30,602 nt of DNA from Pseudomonadota bacterium (GTDB lineage: Bacteria; Pseudomonadota; Alphaproteobacteria; Micropepsales; Micropepsaceae). The stretch's first letter is position 1, and every line of letters starts with the position of its first letter. The notes beneath the pieces were generated by a model. The model saw only the letters and a list, made by a program, of their open reading frames with translations, ran no database searches and was not told the origin of the DNA. Positions 23,304 to 30,602 of this stretch are shown here, piece after piece. Made by a program: the position numbers and the translations under genes. The stretch is from positions 1 to 30,602 of the forward strand of contig JAKBAU010000012.1 in the NCBI GenBank assembly GCA_021808875.1, in the 5' to 3' direction.

Positions 23304-24269
23304 ATGAGCCGCGACCACGTAAGTCACGCGGACCTGGTTCGTTTTGCCGACGAACGGGTGAATTTGAAGCGCGATGACGCCGCGGATTTGCGCGCGCAGG
23401 CCAACCGGTTACGCGACCGCCTGGAAACGTATCTGGCAGATCACCCCGATTTCGCGCTGCGCAAGATGATGCTGTCCGGAAGCCTCGCCAAGGGTACAGC
23501 GCTGAAATCGATCAGCGATATCGACGTGGGCTGCTACGTTTCCTCGGACTCGGCCCCGGACAAAATCTCCGATCTGATCGACTGGCTGGCGAAGAAGCTT
23601 GAGACGGCGTTCCCGAATTTCAAGCCCGAGCAGATCCAGCGCAAGACCTATTCCGTCGGCGTGAACTTCATCTCGACCGGCAACGAAGTCGACATCGTCC
23701 CCATTCTCTACGCCGGCGATCCGCAGTGGCGCGGCGACCTAGTCTCGCAGGACACGGGCGAAAAGCTCATGACCAGCGTGCCGATGCACCTCGAATTCAT
23801 CCGCAAGCGGAAGAGCGCCAACGATAAGCACTTCGCGCAGGTCGTGCGGTTCATGAAATTCTGGAGCCAACTGCGCAAGCAGCAGGACGAAAACTTCCGG
23901 TTCAAGTCCTTCATGATCGAGCTGATTGTTGCTTATCTCGCCGATCGCGGCCTTGCGCTAAACGACTATCCGTCGGCGCTGGGCAAAATCTTCGCCTTCA
24001 TAGCGAACGATGACTTCGAAACGGCCATCGCCTTTGCTGACTACTACAACCCGGCGACCTGCGCGACGACGGGGGCACCTGTCCGCATCTGGGATCCCGT
24101 CAACAACAAAAACAACGTCAGCGCCCTCTACACCCAGCAGAACAAGGAAAAGATCGTCGAAGCCGCCCTTGATGCCGGTGACGCGATCGACTCGGCGCTG
24201 CGCGCGATCACCAAGGGCGAGACCGTGCGCTATTGGCAGAAGATTTTTGGCCCGACGTTCAATGTGTGA
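23304..24269 (+). CDS. CBASS CD-NTase (cGAS/DncV-like nucleotidyltransferase)
   Basis: A 321-residue nucleotidyltransferase. The catalytic motif GSLAKGT is at residues 59-65, followed by SDIDVGCY (Asp72, Asp74), and the third acidic residue is Asp130 in NEVDIVPILY; a helical C-terminal domain follows. This is the CD-NTase core that makes a cyclic oligonucleotide signal after phage sensing. The clade and product cannot be assigned by eye. ATG 23304 is chosen over the GTG at 23295 because AGGAG (23291-23295) sits eight bases before it. It is the first gene of a tight operon with HORMA and TRIP13-like genes, which makes this a type III CBASS in current classification. Confidence 0.93.
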   Translation: MSRDHVSHADLVRFADERVNLKRDDAADLRAQANRLRDRLETYLADHPDFALRKMMLSGSLAKGTALKSISDIDVGCYVSSDSAPDKISDLIDWLAKKLETAFPNFKPEQIQRKTYSVGVNFISTGNEVDIVPILYAGDPQWRGDLVSQDTGEKLMTSVPMHLEFIRKRKSANDKHFAQVVRFMKFWSQLRKQQDENFRFKSFMIELIVAYLADRGLALNDYPSALGKIFAFIANDDFETAIAFADYYNPATCATTGAPVRIWDPVNNKNNVSALYTQQNKEKIVEAALDAGDAIDSALRAITKGETVRYWQKIFGPTFNV

Positions 24270-24275
24270 GGCGCT

Positions 24276-24791
24276 ATGAGCTCGTATTCCACCACCGATA
24301 CTGACGCCTTCACGATCGCCCATGCCCGGCGTATCGCCTCGAAGATTGCCACCGACCTTCTGCGGTTCCAGTCGCTGTATAACGGCGTGCCGTCGACAGC
24401 ATTGATCGACAACTACGAGAAGGAGATCGTCGAGTATCTCCGCCACGACGTCGTTGAGTCCGTAACCTACGGTTTCAAGCGCGACGGCAAGTGGACTGAG
24501 GCCGCCGTGCGCTACCGCGCTCTCGCGGGCGGTAACCTGGTCTCGGACGATGATCCGGGAAAGATCAGGCCGCGTCTTGACGTCGCCGGCGCCATCTTCA
24601 CGTCTTTTCTCGTCCATAACAGCAACTGGTCGAACAAGACGGCCGCCGAACGTCAGGCGATTGAGAACGCCTGCCCCTTTCAGCGGTCATCGGGCACCGA
24701 GCCGCCGCTCGAATCCGGTTACTGGACCGACGATCTCAACTACATCGCCGGCGGCCGTGGCCTCGGCCGCAGCACAGTGAGGAAGATGTGA
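24276..24791 (+). CDS. cap7: CBASS HORMA-domain protein (Cap7-like)
   Basis: A 171-residue protein whose N-terminus (TDAFTIAHARRIASKIATDL, LLRFQSLYNGVP) and middle (VTYGFKRDGKWTEAAVRYRA) match the bacterial HORMA type associated with CD-NTases. Such proteins change conformation on binding a peptide and then activate the CD-NTase; the partner TRIP13-like ATPase resets them. It starts six bases after the CD-NTase stop and its own stop overlaps the next start (GTGA), so all are co-translated. The assignment rests on these motifs and on the neighbouring CD-NTase and ATPase; HORMA proteins are divergent. Confidence 0.85.
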   Translation: MSSYSTTDTDAFTIAHARRIASKIATDLLRFQSLYNGVPSTALIDNYEKEIVEYLRHDVVESVTYGFKRDGKWTEAAVRYRALAGGNLVSDDDPGKIRPRLDVAGAIFTSFLVHNSNWSNKTAAERQAIENACPFQRSSGTEPPLESGYWTDDLNYIAGGRGLGRSTVRKM

Positions 24792-25726
24792 GCGACGCCA
24801 TCTCAATTGACGATCTTTTCGACCGCCGGCTCGATTTCCCCGATATGGGCGCCGCGCGGCGGCTTGCTCGGCTTGTCGGTATAGATGAAGCCAAGACGCG
24901 TCTCGCCAAGGTTCTCGGCGTTCTGGTCAATCCCGCCGGCCCGCGCGAGTGGGCCGAGAAGCACCATAAGGGTGCGTCCGTCGCGCTCGACTATTTAGAG
25001 CGACGCCCGCCGCTGGTGATTCTGGCGGGCGACGTCGGCACGGGAAAAACCGCACTCTCTGAAACCGTCGGCGATGCCGTCGCCCGGCAGGAGAAGATCG
25101 GTGTCACGCTCTATCCCCTGTCCCTTGCGACGAGGGGAAGCGGCAAGGTTGGTGAAATGACCAAGCTGCTGTCGGCGGCATTCGATGCGACGCTCCTTGC
25201 CGCGGAAAAACTCAAGCGTTCGTCCGGGAAGGCGTCGGGCGGGATTATCTTTCTTGTCGATGAAGCTGATGCTGTTACGCAGAGCCGCGAGAGCGCCCAG
25301 ATGCATCACGAGGACCGGGCGGGCGTCAACGCGTTTATCCGCGGCGTGGACCGGCTTGCCGAGAAGCAGTTGCCGGTGGCCGTCGTCCTTTGCACCAACC
25401 GTCTGGCGGCCATCGACCCGGCTGTGCAGCGGCGCGCCGCCGAGATTTTCGATTTCGACAGGCCCGGCGACAAGCAGCGCCGCGCCGTGATCGAAGGCCC
25501 GTTGACCGAGCTGGGTTTCAACACGGCGCAGATTGATCAGATCGTGAAGCTGACCGGGGGCGAGAAGGACGCGGTCGGTTACACTTTCTCCGACCTGACG
25601 CAGCGGCTGCTGCCGACGCTCATCCTCGACGCTTATCCCGACCGGCCTGTCAGGTTCGAACGTGCCGTCGAGATCATTCAGACCATGAAGGCTACGCCGC
25701 GCTTCCGCGACGGTAAGACGACATGA
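24788..25726 (+). CDS. cap6: CBASS TRIP13/Pch2-like AAA+ ATPase (Cap6-like)
   Basis: A 312-residue AAA+ protein starting at a GTG overlapping the HORMA stop. Walker A is GDVGTGKT (residues 81-88), Walker B is IIFLVDEAD (Asp158, Glu159), and a sensor-1 region VVLCTNRLAAIDPAVQRRAA follows, with the arginine finger region in QRRAAEI. In type III CBASS this ATPase remodels the HORMA protein and so keeps the CD-NTase silent in uninfected cells. The length is normal for Trip13-like members. It ends 25 bases before the effector gene. Confidence 0.92.
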   Translation: MSDAISIDDLFDRRLDFPDMGAARRLARLVGIDEAKTRLAKVLGVLVNPAGPREWAEKHHKGASVALDYLERRPPLVILAGDVGTGKTALSETVGDAVARQEKIGVTLYPLSLATRGSGKVGEMTKLLSAAFDATLLAAEKLKRSSGKASGGIIFLVDEADAVTQSRESAQMHHEDRAGVNAFIRGVDRLAEKQLPVAVVLCTNRLAAIDPAVQRRAAEIFDFDRPGDKQRRAVIEGPLTELGFNTAQIDQIVKLTGGEKDAVGYTFSDLTQRLLPTLILDAYPDRPVRFERAVEIIQTMKATPRFRDGKTT

Positions 25727-25751
25727 CCTAAGCTTTTACGGAGGACTGTCC

Positions 25752-27275
25752 TTGACCCAAGCTGTCATCGTCGCCCGCGATGGAGCAGCCTATCAAGCCC
25801 GCCTTTTCTGGCAGAAGGCGGCGTTGCTTCTCGATCCCCACGGCCCCGTCGCAAAGGTCGGCTTTGAAAGCGGCGCGAACGGGTTCGATGACATGTGGGT
25901 CGAATATGATCCGGCTCTTCTCGATCAGGAGGGACACCCGTTGCGCCGGGAGCATGTTCAGTGCAAATGGCATGTCAGCCCCGACAGCTACGGCCATGCC
26001 AGCTTGGCCGACCCGGCCTTTCTCGGGGCAACGGCCCGATCTCACTTGCAGCGCGCTATTAAGGCGCAGCGCGACCATGCGCCCGACGGCTTTGGCACGC
26101 GTTTCCGGCTTGCCAGCAATTGGCGCATTGATCGCGCCGACCCGCTGCGCGCGCTTGTCAACGAGCGCGCGCACACGCTTCGTGTCGAAATGCTTTTCGG
26201 AACCGCCACCGACAACAGTACTATGGGTCGGGTCCGCAAGCTTTGGCGAGAGCACCTCGGCATTACAGACGAAGAGCTGCGCATTCTCGCACGGACACTT
26301 GCCTTTTCGGAGACATCGGAATCTTTGGACGGGCTTCGCGAGCTTCTGGACCTGCATTTTCGGGCCGTGGGACTGAGGCGCAGCCCCCCAAACGAAAGCG
26401 CCTTTATTTATGATGAGGTTGTCTACCAATGGGCTGCGCAGGGCCGGCTGGAGTTCACGCGCGCAAACTTCCGCGGCCACTGCGAAAAAGAGAGTCTAAT
26501 CGGCGAGCCCGGCGAGGGGCGCCCCCGAGTCTATGGCGTGAAGTCCTTCGAGCATGCGACCGACCGCCTCGAAGATCGCTGCTCAAGAGTGCTCAACCTC
26601 GTACCTGGTTTTGTTGAGCGCCAGATACGGCCGGACTCGGACTGGCAGGGGACGCTTTATCCGGCGCTGAAGAATTTTCTTCTTGAAGCTGCCCGCGAAA
26701 GCGAACGGATCAGGCTCGTCCTCGACGCACACCTCACGCTTTCGTTCGCGGCAGGTTCAGTCCTCAATATCAAATCAGGGCGTCTCATCGAGCTGGAGCA
26801 ACGCACGACGGGCCGGGCTGTCTGGGCTCCTGATGACGAGCTCCACGATTCCACCTGGCCGGCATGGACCTTCAGCGAGCACGAGGGCAAGCTCGATGGG
26901 GATGGAATAGTCGTCGCGGTGAGTCTCACCCATGACGTGGCGAAGGCGGTGTCACGATACGTGGCCGCGTCGCTGCCCGATTCGCGCGTAACGCTCGACG
27001 CGCGGATTGCGACGGCGCCGGGCGCCCGCGCAATCAGTTGCGGCCGTCATGCATTTGAGCTGGCGGAGTCTCTGGTCGCTAGGATCAAGTCTCTGCGCGA
27101 CGCTGCGCCAGTACATAGGGTTCACTTGTTCATGGCTGTTCCGGGGGCCTTTTCATTCTTCCTCGGCCAGCGCGCAACCGCCATCGGGGCGGTCACGCTT
27201 TATGAGTTTGATTTTGATGGGGCGAACGGCGGCGGCTATGAAGCATCGCTGTCCTTGCCGGTCGTAGCGATGTAG
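25752..27275 (+). CDS. cap4: CBASS effector: nuclease-SAVED protein (Cap4-like)
   Basis: A 507-residue protein. The N-terminal part looks like a PD-(D/E)xK endonuclease of the DUF4297/Cap4 kind: VGFESGANGFDDMWVEYD, then HVQCKWH (Asp47 with Gln70-x-Lys72). The C-terminal part (about 320-507) is a SAVED domain: DGDGIVVAVSLTHDVAKAV, then VHRVHLFMAVPGAFSFFLGQ and AVTLYEFDF. In Cap4 the SAVED domain binds the cyclic oligonucleotide and switches on DNA cleavage, killing the infected cell. The start is a TTG at 25752, supported by GGAGGA (25740-25745) six bases upstream; no ATG fits the N-terminus. It is the last CBASS gene and its product is cytoplasmic. Confidence 0.88.
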   Translation: MTQAVIVARDGAAYQARLFWQKAALLLDPHGPVAKVGFESGANGFDDMWVEYDPALLDQEGHPLRREHVQCKWHVSPDSYGHASLADPAFLGATARSHLQRAIKAQRDHAPDGFGTRFRLASNWRIDRADPLRALVNERAHTLRVEMLFGTATDNSTMGRVRKLWREHLGITDEELRILARTLAFSETSESLDGLRELLDLHFRAVGLRRSPPNESAFIYDEVVYQWAAQGRLEFTRANFRGHCEKESLIGEPGEGRPRVYGVKSFEHATDRLEDRCSRVLNLVPGFVERQIRPDSDWQGTLYPALKNFLLEAARESERIRLVLDAHLTLSFAAGSVLNIKSGRLIELEQRTTGRAVWAPDDELHDSTWPAWTFSEHEGKLDGDGIVVAVSLTHDVAKAVSRYVAASLPDSRVTLDARIATAPGARAISCGRHAFELAESLVARIKSLRDAAPVHRVHLFMAVPGAFSFFLGQRATAIGAVTLYEFDFDGANGGGYEASLSLPVVAM

Positions 27276-27670
27276 GAAGCCGAGCGCCTTCTACCACTCC
27301 CTCGTCTTAATAGTATAGAATGTGCTTCCGGCCAACTCTCGTCGGAGGCCCACATGCGATTACGCGGCTAGCTTTGGTATCGCTCTCTCGATCAATCGCA
27401 AGAATCGGGTGTTGCGAGCTCGCGCAACTAAAACTGCCCTCCCGATGGCGACAGCCTATACCCAGGGTGCCGATCTGTTGCGGGGGAAGGATTTGAGCTT
27501 ACGCATTACAAGCGGCGATACTCGCGCCTCGGGGATCCGGGTCGCATGCTGTGTTCTTGCTACAAGTATCACCACCGCGATGACCATTCTCTTCATGCTG
27601 GAGCCCGTGAAAACCGCATTTGAAAGTTCGTCGACGTCCATGACCGTCGCGATGTGTCTCGGGTAACCGC
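27276..27670. other. Gene-poor gap between the CBASS operon and the TPR gene
   Basis: About 395 bases between convergent genes. The one open frame (27322-27666, GTG start, 114 codons; an ATG at 27445 would give 73) has no ribosome site and resembles no family I know. It contains a short hydrophobic stretch (VACCVLATSITTAMTILFML), so a small membrane protein is possible but unsupported. I see no clear terminator. Confidence 0.4.
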
Positions 27671-29614
27671 TCAAAGGAGCTGTGGAAAATCACGTCTAAC
27701 CTTGGCGGCAAGCTCGTGGTTGGGGAAGCGGGCTATAGCAGCCTTCCACACCTGAGACGCCTGCCGGAGATCGCCGCTATTCAAGAGTGTGCCACCGAGG
27801 TCAAACATAGCCAGCGCATGGTCGGGATCGATGTTGAGCGCTCTCTCGTAGGCGTCGATCGCCTTTGGCCAATTACGGAGGCTGGCGTAAGCCGCAGCCA
27901 ACTGAAACCAGCTCATGGCGTCCGGCTGAACGATCTCAGCCTGCTCCAGCAGCAGCGGCACGCTTTCATCGAACCGCTTCAACTCTTTGAGGGCAATCGC
28001 CAGGCAATAGCCATAGTCACCGCCCGCCAATTCATAGGCCTTACGAAAGCAGCGCTCCGCCTCCTCCCAGTCTTCTTCATCCTGGGCCCAATGGCCGAGT
28101 CGATCCCACGGCAGCGCGGCGTCGCTTGCCTCCAGGTGAACGATGTGGCGGTCAAACTCGTCTCGAAACTCGCTGTAAGTCTGCCCGACCTCCTCTCCTT
28201 GTCCGCGGAGATAGAAGGTCGACAGCAGGAACTCGCGCGTCGCTGCGGAGTGCCTGGGATGGGCATTGATGAAGCGCTGCCAGAAACGGGCCGCTGGCCG
28301 GGCGTTTCCTACGCTCGCTCGTCCGAAAGCTGCGACTAGCCGAGCGCACCAAGGCCAGATCCAACTATGGCGGTCGGCCTGGCTCACAAGGCCGTTGATC
28401 TCGCGGAACGCCGCCTGTCCGTCACCGAGGTTGAAGAGGACGTTGGCCCGCCAGCCGGCAACCGCCGACGTTCGACCCTGCTTTCTCTCTGAGAAGACGA
28501 CCTGGTCGAAGTGGCGCAGGGCGTCTTCGTAGCGGCCCAGCCGGACGTGGTGGTTGCCGAGGGCGTTATGGGCCTCGGCGAGATCCGGAGCTAACCGCAG
28601 TGCTTCACGATAGTGGTCGACGGCCTTTTCGTGCTCGCCCAGCAACTCGCAACTTGAACCAAGGTTTTTGTGGATTTGAGCCGCAAGTCCGGGGAGATGT
28701 CCAAGCGTAGGATCTGCGAGCGCCGCCTCGAAGGCTAGCTTGGCCTCCTGCTCGTCTCGGAGCGCATGGAAGGCGTTGCCGATGGTGTAGTGCACAGTGG
28801 CGAGGTGATATCGGCTTCCGTCGAGCCTCGCTCGGAAGAAGCTGATGGCCTCCTCGATTCGCTGTAGATGACAGCCCATGCCATCCATGGCGAGATTGAT
28901 CTCGGCCATGTAGCAAACGCCCATGTCATCGCTGTCGGCGCCCAGTACGGCGGCAAACCTGTCGAATCCGCTGCTGATCGCGTCGTCAGCATCCTTTTCA
29001 TACAATAGCCGCAGCAGGTCCTGCGCCTGGGCGATATCTTCCGGAACGTGGACGTCCGGTGCGGAAGCTAGGATCTGCTTGGGCAGGTCCTCCAGAGTGG
29101 CGCTGGTTTGCTCGATCCGTCGGTCACGCGAAGACATGGCCCCAACTCGGGCGAGCGCTGCCAATTGCCGCAGACGCTCCAAAGTGAGTTCTTCAGTGAA
29201 GGAGACCGTTAGCGATTCCTGCTCGGTCCATGGCTTCGCGCCATGTTCATATTGCCGAAGAACGCTGGCGACGGGACGGATGAGCAGCAAGCCCGATGGC
29301 ACGTGGTAGCAGACATAGATGCTGTAGGGCTGCATCAGCAGGTAGTTCAGGTTGGTGCGGCGCACCTCGATGCTGAGCGATCGGTCGGCATTCAGAGCGC
29401 GCTCTGTCCCCTTGAGCTGAACGTGGACCCTGGCGTTGGTCGCACGCCCGTCGGCGATCACCTCGATCTGGCAGTCGGTGCCGTAGTCATTGCGATCCGC
29501 CCCCTGCAAAATAAAGCGGCCGCTTTCCGCGAGCTTCGTCTGAAATGCGACGACCGCCGCTTCCTCTAGATCGTGGGTTCCGTCACGCCGCGGCAGGTCA
29601 TCGAAGTGGCTCAT
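27671..29614 (-). CDS. DUF4365-like nuclease domain fused to TPR repeats
   Basis: A 647-residue protein. Residues about 12-155 look like a DUF4365 domain, a PD-(D/E)xK-like fold: GADRNDYGTDCQIEVIADG (Asp47, Glu51), then VHVQLKGTE (Gln66-x-Lys68). A linker of about 100 residues follows, then TPR units from about 280 to 640, for example AAQIHKNLGSSCELLGEHEK, LAEAHNALGNHHVRLGRYED, WFQLAAAYASLRNWPKAIDA and HALAMFDLGGTLLNSGDLRQ. The start at 29614 (MSHFDDLPRR) matches the domain start; an in-frame GTG at 29677 is possible, and neither has a strong ribosome site. It is convergent with CBASS, not part of its operon. A nuclease-plus-TPR architecture beside CBASS suggests a single-gene defence protein; this is an inference and I know no name for it. 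Confidence 0.82.
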   Translation of the reverse strand: MSHFDDLPRRDGTHDLEEAAVVAFQTKLAESGRFILQGADRNDYGTDCQIEVIADGRATNARVHVQLKGTERALNADRSLSIEVRRTNLNYLLMQPYSIYVCYHVPSGLLLIRPVASVLRQYEHGAKPWTEQESLTVSFTEELTLERLRQLAALARVGAMSSRDRRIEQTSATLEDLPKQILASAPDVHVPEDIAQAQDLLRLLYEKDADDAISSGFDRFAAVLGADSDDMGVCYMAEINLAMDGMGCHLQRIEEAISFFRARLDGSRYHLATVHYTIGNAFHALRDEQEAKLAFEAALADPTLGHLPGLAAQIHKNLGSSCELLGEHEKAVDHYREALRLAPDLAEAHNALGNHHVRLGRYEDALRHFDQVVFSERKQGRTSAVAGWRANVLFNLGDGQAAFREINGLVSQADRHSWIWPWCARLVAAFGRASVGNARPAARFWQRFINAHPRHSAATREFLLSTFYLRGQGEEVGQTYSEFRDEFDRHIVHLEASDAALPWDRLGHWAQDEEDWEEAERCFRKAYELAGGDYGYCLAIALKELKRFDESVPLLLEQAEIVQPDAMSWFQLAAAYASLRNWPKAIDAYERALNIDPDHALAMFDLGGTLLNSGDLRQASQVWKAAIARFPNHELAAKVRRDFPQLL

Positions 29615-29782
29615 AGCGACCCATTTTGCAGGTTCTGCCTCGCTTCTTCCACCCGCGTACGCTGCGTAGGGCTTCACGTCCGACGTCGATGGCGCAGTTA
29701 GTCCACCCCTTGGCCGCGAAGGAGGAAGACGGCGAATTTGCCCGACAGATTACGCTAGAGCCGCCCTGCGTTTTCTCCCAAA

Positions 29783-29828
29783 TGCTTACATAGTGCTTAC
29801 ATTTTTTTTGGAAGGCAGAATGTAAGCA
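29783..29828. repeat. Direct and inverted TGCTTAC repeats near tRNA-Gly fragment
   Basis: TGCTTAC occurs at 29783-29789 and 29794-29800 (11-bp pitch) and inverted (GTAAGCA) at 29822-29828. The pattern of two direct copies one helical turn apart plus one inverted copy is repeated with a different core at 30070-30118, and the same core occurs at 22038-22059. These are candidate integrase arm-type sites at the right end of the element carrying the defence genes. The A/T-rich run between them may also lie upstream of the DUF4365/TPR gene promoter. Confidence 0.6.
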
Positions 29829-29892
29829 GGAGAAGCGAAGGGCCACCTTGCGGCAGCCCTATCATAACGCTTTGATTTCCTTGAAGGAAAAT

Positions 29893-29938
29893 TGGAGCGG
29901 GCGAAGGGATTCGAACCCTCGACCCCAACCTTGGCAAG
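29893..29938 (-). pseudogene. 3' fragment of tRNA-Gly(GCC), attachment-site scar
   Basis: Read on the minus strand, 46 nt match the 3' part of tRNA-Gly: the anticodon loop with GCC (CTTGCCAAG), GGTTGGGGTC, the T-arm GAGGGTTCGAATCCCTT, acceptor CGCCCGC, discriminator T and CCA. The 5' half that should follow at 29939 onward (D-arm and acceptor 5' strand) is absent; the match stops right after the anticodon loop. A lone tRNA 3' end next to a tyrosine integrase is the classic att site of an integrated element. By polarity, the element responsible lies to the right of the fragment. Confidence 0.9.
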
Positions 29939-30159
29939 TTTGAAACGCCGTCTATCCGGCAGCATCTTGTTCTATCCCGGAACCCTCTAAGCCCCTATTA
30001 TATAACGTCTTTTCTTGCGGCCGGCCATCCCGCCGGTATCCTCTTCCCACCCTTCGAAAGCCGTTTTCGTGCTTCCCCCCTGCTTCCCCGGCCTCCGCCA
30101 GGCTTTCCGGGGAAGCAGAATCCGGAATTCACGATTTAGATCAAAGGGATGTGGGAAAA
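29939..30159. other. Int-proximal leader with arm-type repeats and long inverted repeat
   Basis: No gene is visible in these 221 bases. TGCTTCCCC occurs at 30070 and 30081 (11-bp pitch), and CTGCTTCCCCGG (30080-30091) is perfectly inverted as CCGGGGAAGCAG (30107-30118) around a 15-base loop. Lying between the att scar and the integrase start, these are probable arm sites of that integrase, and the hairpin may also act in its expression. A GGGAT/GTGGGA purine run precedes the integrase ATG. Confidence 0.6.
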
Positions 30160-30602
30160 ATGGGTAAAATCACGAAACGCGTCGTCGACGCATTGGGATC
30201 AAAACCTAACAAGGATGTATTCGCCTGGGACAGCGAAATGCGGGGCTTCGGTGTCCGCGTGAAGCCCACCGGGGCGAAGACTTATCTGATCCAATACCGC
30301 AACATCGAAGGCCGCACCCGGCGGCTGGTTTTGGGCTCGTGCGGGGTGCTGACGCCTGAGCAAGCACGAGCCTTGGCGCGTCAGAAACTGGCTGCTGTCG
30401 CCGAGGGCGCCGACCCATCGGCGGATAGGCACGCCATCCGCGACGGAATGACGGTCGCGGACGTGTGCGACTGGTATCTGAAGGAGGCCGGCGAGGGTCG
30501 CCTTCTCGGGCGCAATCGTCGGCCCATCAAGGCGACCAGCATCGCGATGGATCGAAGCCGGATCGAGACGCACATCAAGCCCCTGCTGGGGCCGCGCCTC
30601 GT
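30160..30602 (+). CDS. Tyrosine integrase (DUF4102 arm-binding type), 5' part
   Basis: The frame runs from ATG 30160 to the window edge (147 codons, no stop). Residues about 1-85 form the DUF4102 arm-DNA-binding domain: ITKRVVDALGSKPNKDVFAW, GFGVRVKPTGAKTYLIQYRN, then LVLGSCGVLTPEQARALARQ. A core-binding SAM-like domain begins around residue 105 (MTVADVCDWYLKEAGEGRLL, then SIAMDRSRIETHIKPLLG). The catalytic Arg-His-Arg-Tyr residues would lie outside the window. Its place 220 bases from the tRNA-Gly scar makes it the recombinase for that site, in the element extending to the right. Confidence 0.93.
   Translation, partial: MGKITKRVVDALGSKPNKDVFAWDSEMRGFGVRVKPTGAKTYLIQYRNIEGRTRRLVLGSCGVLTPEQARALARQKLAAVAEGADPSADRHAIRDGMTVADVCDWYLKEAGEGRLLGRNRRPIKATSIAMDRSRIETHIKPLLGPRL

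Noticed and set aside
27322..27666. 114-codon frame between the CBASS and DUF4365/TPR genes
   Set aside because: GTG start without ribosome site and no recognisable family; reported only as part of the gap.

Overview
The window is a high-GC stretch of accessory DNA that looks alphaproteobacterial. The closest family resemblances, from memory, are to Rhizobiales and Sphingomonadales: the TrbL/TrbI/DUF2274 style of conjugation cluster, the IS5-type transposase, and dense SDR, TetR and LysR content. No rRNA or other marker fixes the genus. All gene calls rest on motifs and remembered families; no search was run.

Region 1 (1-5980) is the downstream part of a conjugative type IV secretion operon of the trb kind: trbE (3' end only), trbJ, a trbK-like gene, trbL, trbF, trbG, trbI and a DUF2274 gene. 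All are on the + strand, mostly with ATGA overlaps. The trbG start is out of frame because of a tandem 8-bp repeat. Region 2 (about 6200-9520) interrupts the conjugation neighbourhood. It holds an SDR-TetR pair with two matching operators, a decayed second copy of a trbI segment, and an IS5-family element whose transposase carries an in-frame amber stop. A LysR gene follows on the minus strand.

Region 3 (10.4-21.7 kb) is a cassette of short-chain dehydrogenases, hydrolases and dedicated regulators: TetR-SDR-SDR, an HSL-type esterase divergent from MarR, an SDR divergent from AraC, a YcaC-like hydrolase plus a DUF5519 gene divergent from LysR, and an SDR-amidohydrolase pair divergent from LysR. 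Several of the shared intergenic regions contain visible palindromes. The layout suggests independently switched small-molecule or xenobiotic-response units, though no substrate can be read from the sequence. An intact tRNA-Arg(CCG) gene lies at 21841-21917.

Region 4 (22.0-29.9 kb) is a defence module. A WYL regulator (CapW-like) is divergent from a four-gene type III CBASS operon: CD-NTase, HORMA protein, TRIP13-like ATPase and a nuclease-SAVED effector (Cap4-like). It is followed by a large DUF4365-like nuclease/TPR protein that I cannot match to a named defence system. The module is bracketed by TGCTTAC repeats spaced 11 bp apart. It ends at a 46-nt 3' fragment of tRNA-Gly(GCC), a typical attachment-site scar.

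Region 5 (29.94 kb to the end) opens a further integrative element, with its own repeat cluster (TGCTTCC type, same 11-bp spacing) and a tyrosine integrase cut by the window edge. The whole reads as a mosaic or tandem array of integrative elements carrying transfer, catabolic/regulatory and anti-phage cargo.
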